Under the pieces are notes generated by a model. That model saw only the letters and a list, made by a program, of their open reading frames with translations. It was not told the DNA's origin and made no database searches. A DNA stretch of 7,435 bases. Origin: JAFGQJ01 sp964588525 (GTDB taxonomy: Bacteria > Spirochaetota > Spirochaetia > SZUA-6 > DRHE01). The translations under genes and the position numbers were made by a program. Below, one piece after another: positions 7,139 to 7,435 of this stretch. Position 1 is the stretch's first letter; each line of letters begins with the position of its first letter. The stretch spans positions 1 through 7,435 of the forward strand of contig CAZPQC010000169.1 of the NCBI GenBank assembly GCA_964588525.1. The letters are read 5' to 3'.

Positions 7139-7166
7139 ATTAGCACGCTTTGACCCCGGCAGTCAA
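7139..7166 (-). promoter_or_regulatory. Probable sigma70-type promoter of the pur operon
   Basis: On the minus strand TTGACT (7166-7161, 5 of 6 to the -35 consensus) is followed after 16 bases by GCTAAT (7144-7139, 4 of 6 to the -10). Transcription would start near 7132, giving a leader of roughly 74 bases before purM. It sits in the only gap between genes, 40 bases after the BI-1 gene's stop. This is a consensus match by eye only. Confidence 0.55.
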
Positions 7167-7168
7167 GC
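7147..7168. promoter_or_regulatory. Imperfect inverted repeat overlapping the -35 region, possible operator
   Basis: GCTTTGAC (7147-7154) and GTCAAGC (7162-7168) are inverted around a 7-base spacer, with one extra T in the left arm. It covers the -35 hexamer and part of the promoter spacer, so a bound regulator there could block polymerase. No T-run follows it on the minus strand, which argues against a terminator for the BI-1 gene. It could be chance. Confidence 0.3.
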
Positions 7169-7206
7169 GCACCCTGATCGGGGAACGGAATATCCGCGGC
7201 TAAAGG

Positions 7207-7435
7207 CTAACGTCTTCTGCCGAAAATCCTCAAGAAGAAAAGGAAGAGGTTGATAAAATCCAGATACAGCTTCAGTGCACCGAGGATGGACAGCCGCATA
7301 AAGTCCGCCTCGGCCAGGCTGTCGCCTTGCTGGTCGCTCCAACGCTTGATGATCTGGGTGTCGTAGGCCGTCAAACCGACGAACACGGCCACCCCGATGT
7401 AGGAGATGATCCAGTAGAGGGTCTCGCTGCGCAGG
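7207..7435 (-). CDS. BI-1/YccA-family membrane protein, C-terminal end only
   Basis: Only the last 75-76 codons are inside the window; the start lies beyond 7435. The family (Bax inhibitor-1, including YccA, YbhL and YetJ) consists of inner-membrane proteins with about seven membrane segments; YetJ conducts calcium in a pH-dependent way. Two hydrophobic segments are seen, around LYWIISYIGVAVFVGLTAYD and ILGALKLYLDFINLFLFFL, followed by a basic tail FGRRR. The two aspartates that form the pH-sensing pair in YetJ are present, in AYDTQ and LYLDFIN. The frame stays open to the window edge with family-like residues, so the internal GTG at 7392 is not the real start. It is on the same strand as purM but about 148 bases upstream, and is probably a separate transcription unit unrelated to purines. 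Confidence 0.93.
   Translation of the reverse strand, partial: LRSETLYWIISYIGVAVFVGLTAYDTQIIKRWSDQQGDSLAEADFMRLSILGALKLYLDFINLFLFFLRIFGRRR

Noticed and set aside
7059..7206. A purine-type riboswitch in the purM leader
   Set aside because: I could not find the conserved purine aptamer core or three-stem layout, and there is no attenuator-like hairpin with a T-run before purM.
7170..7206. A rho-independent terminator after the BI-1-family gene
   Set aside because: Only short weak complementarity (around CCCTGATCGGGG) is seen, with no following T-run on the minus strand.

Overview
This GC-rich window carries most of a tightly packed de novo purine biosynthesis operon on the minus strand. Read in the direction of transcription (high to low coordinates) the order is purM, purL, purQ, purN, purD, with purD cut by the window edge at position 1. 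Upstream of purM, the window begins on that strand with the last 75 or so codons of a BI-1/YccA-family membrane protein. The products are the enzymes that take phosphoribosylamine to aminoimidazole ribotide (AIR): PurD adds glycine, PurN formylates, PurL with PurQ makes the amidine, and PurM closes the imidazole ring. Gene order is the exact reverse of pathway order. Neighbouring genes overlap by 1 to 11 bases (GTGA, TGATG and an 11-base overlap), so one transcript and translational coupling are likely. A plausible sigma70-type promoter lies in the only real intergenic space, 7059-7206.

The organism is a bacterium with high GC content. The architecture (PurS-like repeats fused to PurL, a separate long PurQ and a long PurN) fits groups such as Spirochaetota or deltaproteobacteria-like lineages. 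This is an impression from family knowledge and the sequence alone does not settle it.

Two things stand out. First, PurM is about 150 residues longer than usual. It looks internally rearranged or duplicated: a GGETAEMP-bearing half-module comes before the DGVGTK-bearing module, the second module has a degraded copy of the GGETAEMP region, and the two are joined by an Ala/Glu linker made of 15-bp tandem repeats. Second, purQ is interrupted by exactly 100 N. The same 25 bases lie on both sides of the gap, and collapsing them restores one continuous reading frame of about 308 codons. The gap is therefore most likely an unmerged contig overlap and not missing sequence.

No RNA genes, mobile elements, CRISPR arrays or plus-strand genes could be supported. 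The long plus-strand reading frames are antisense shadows of the purine genes.
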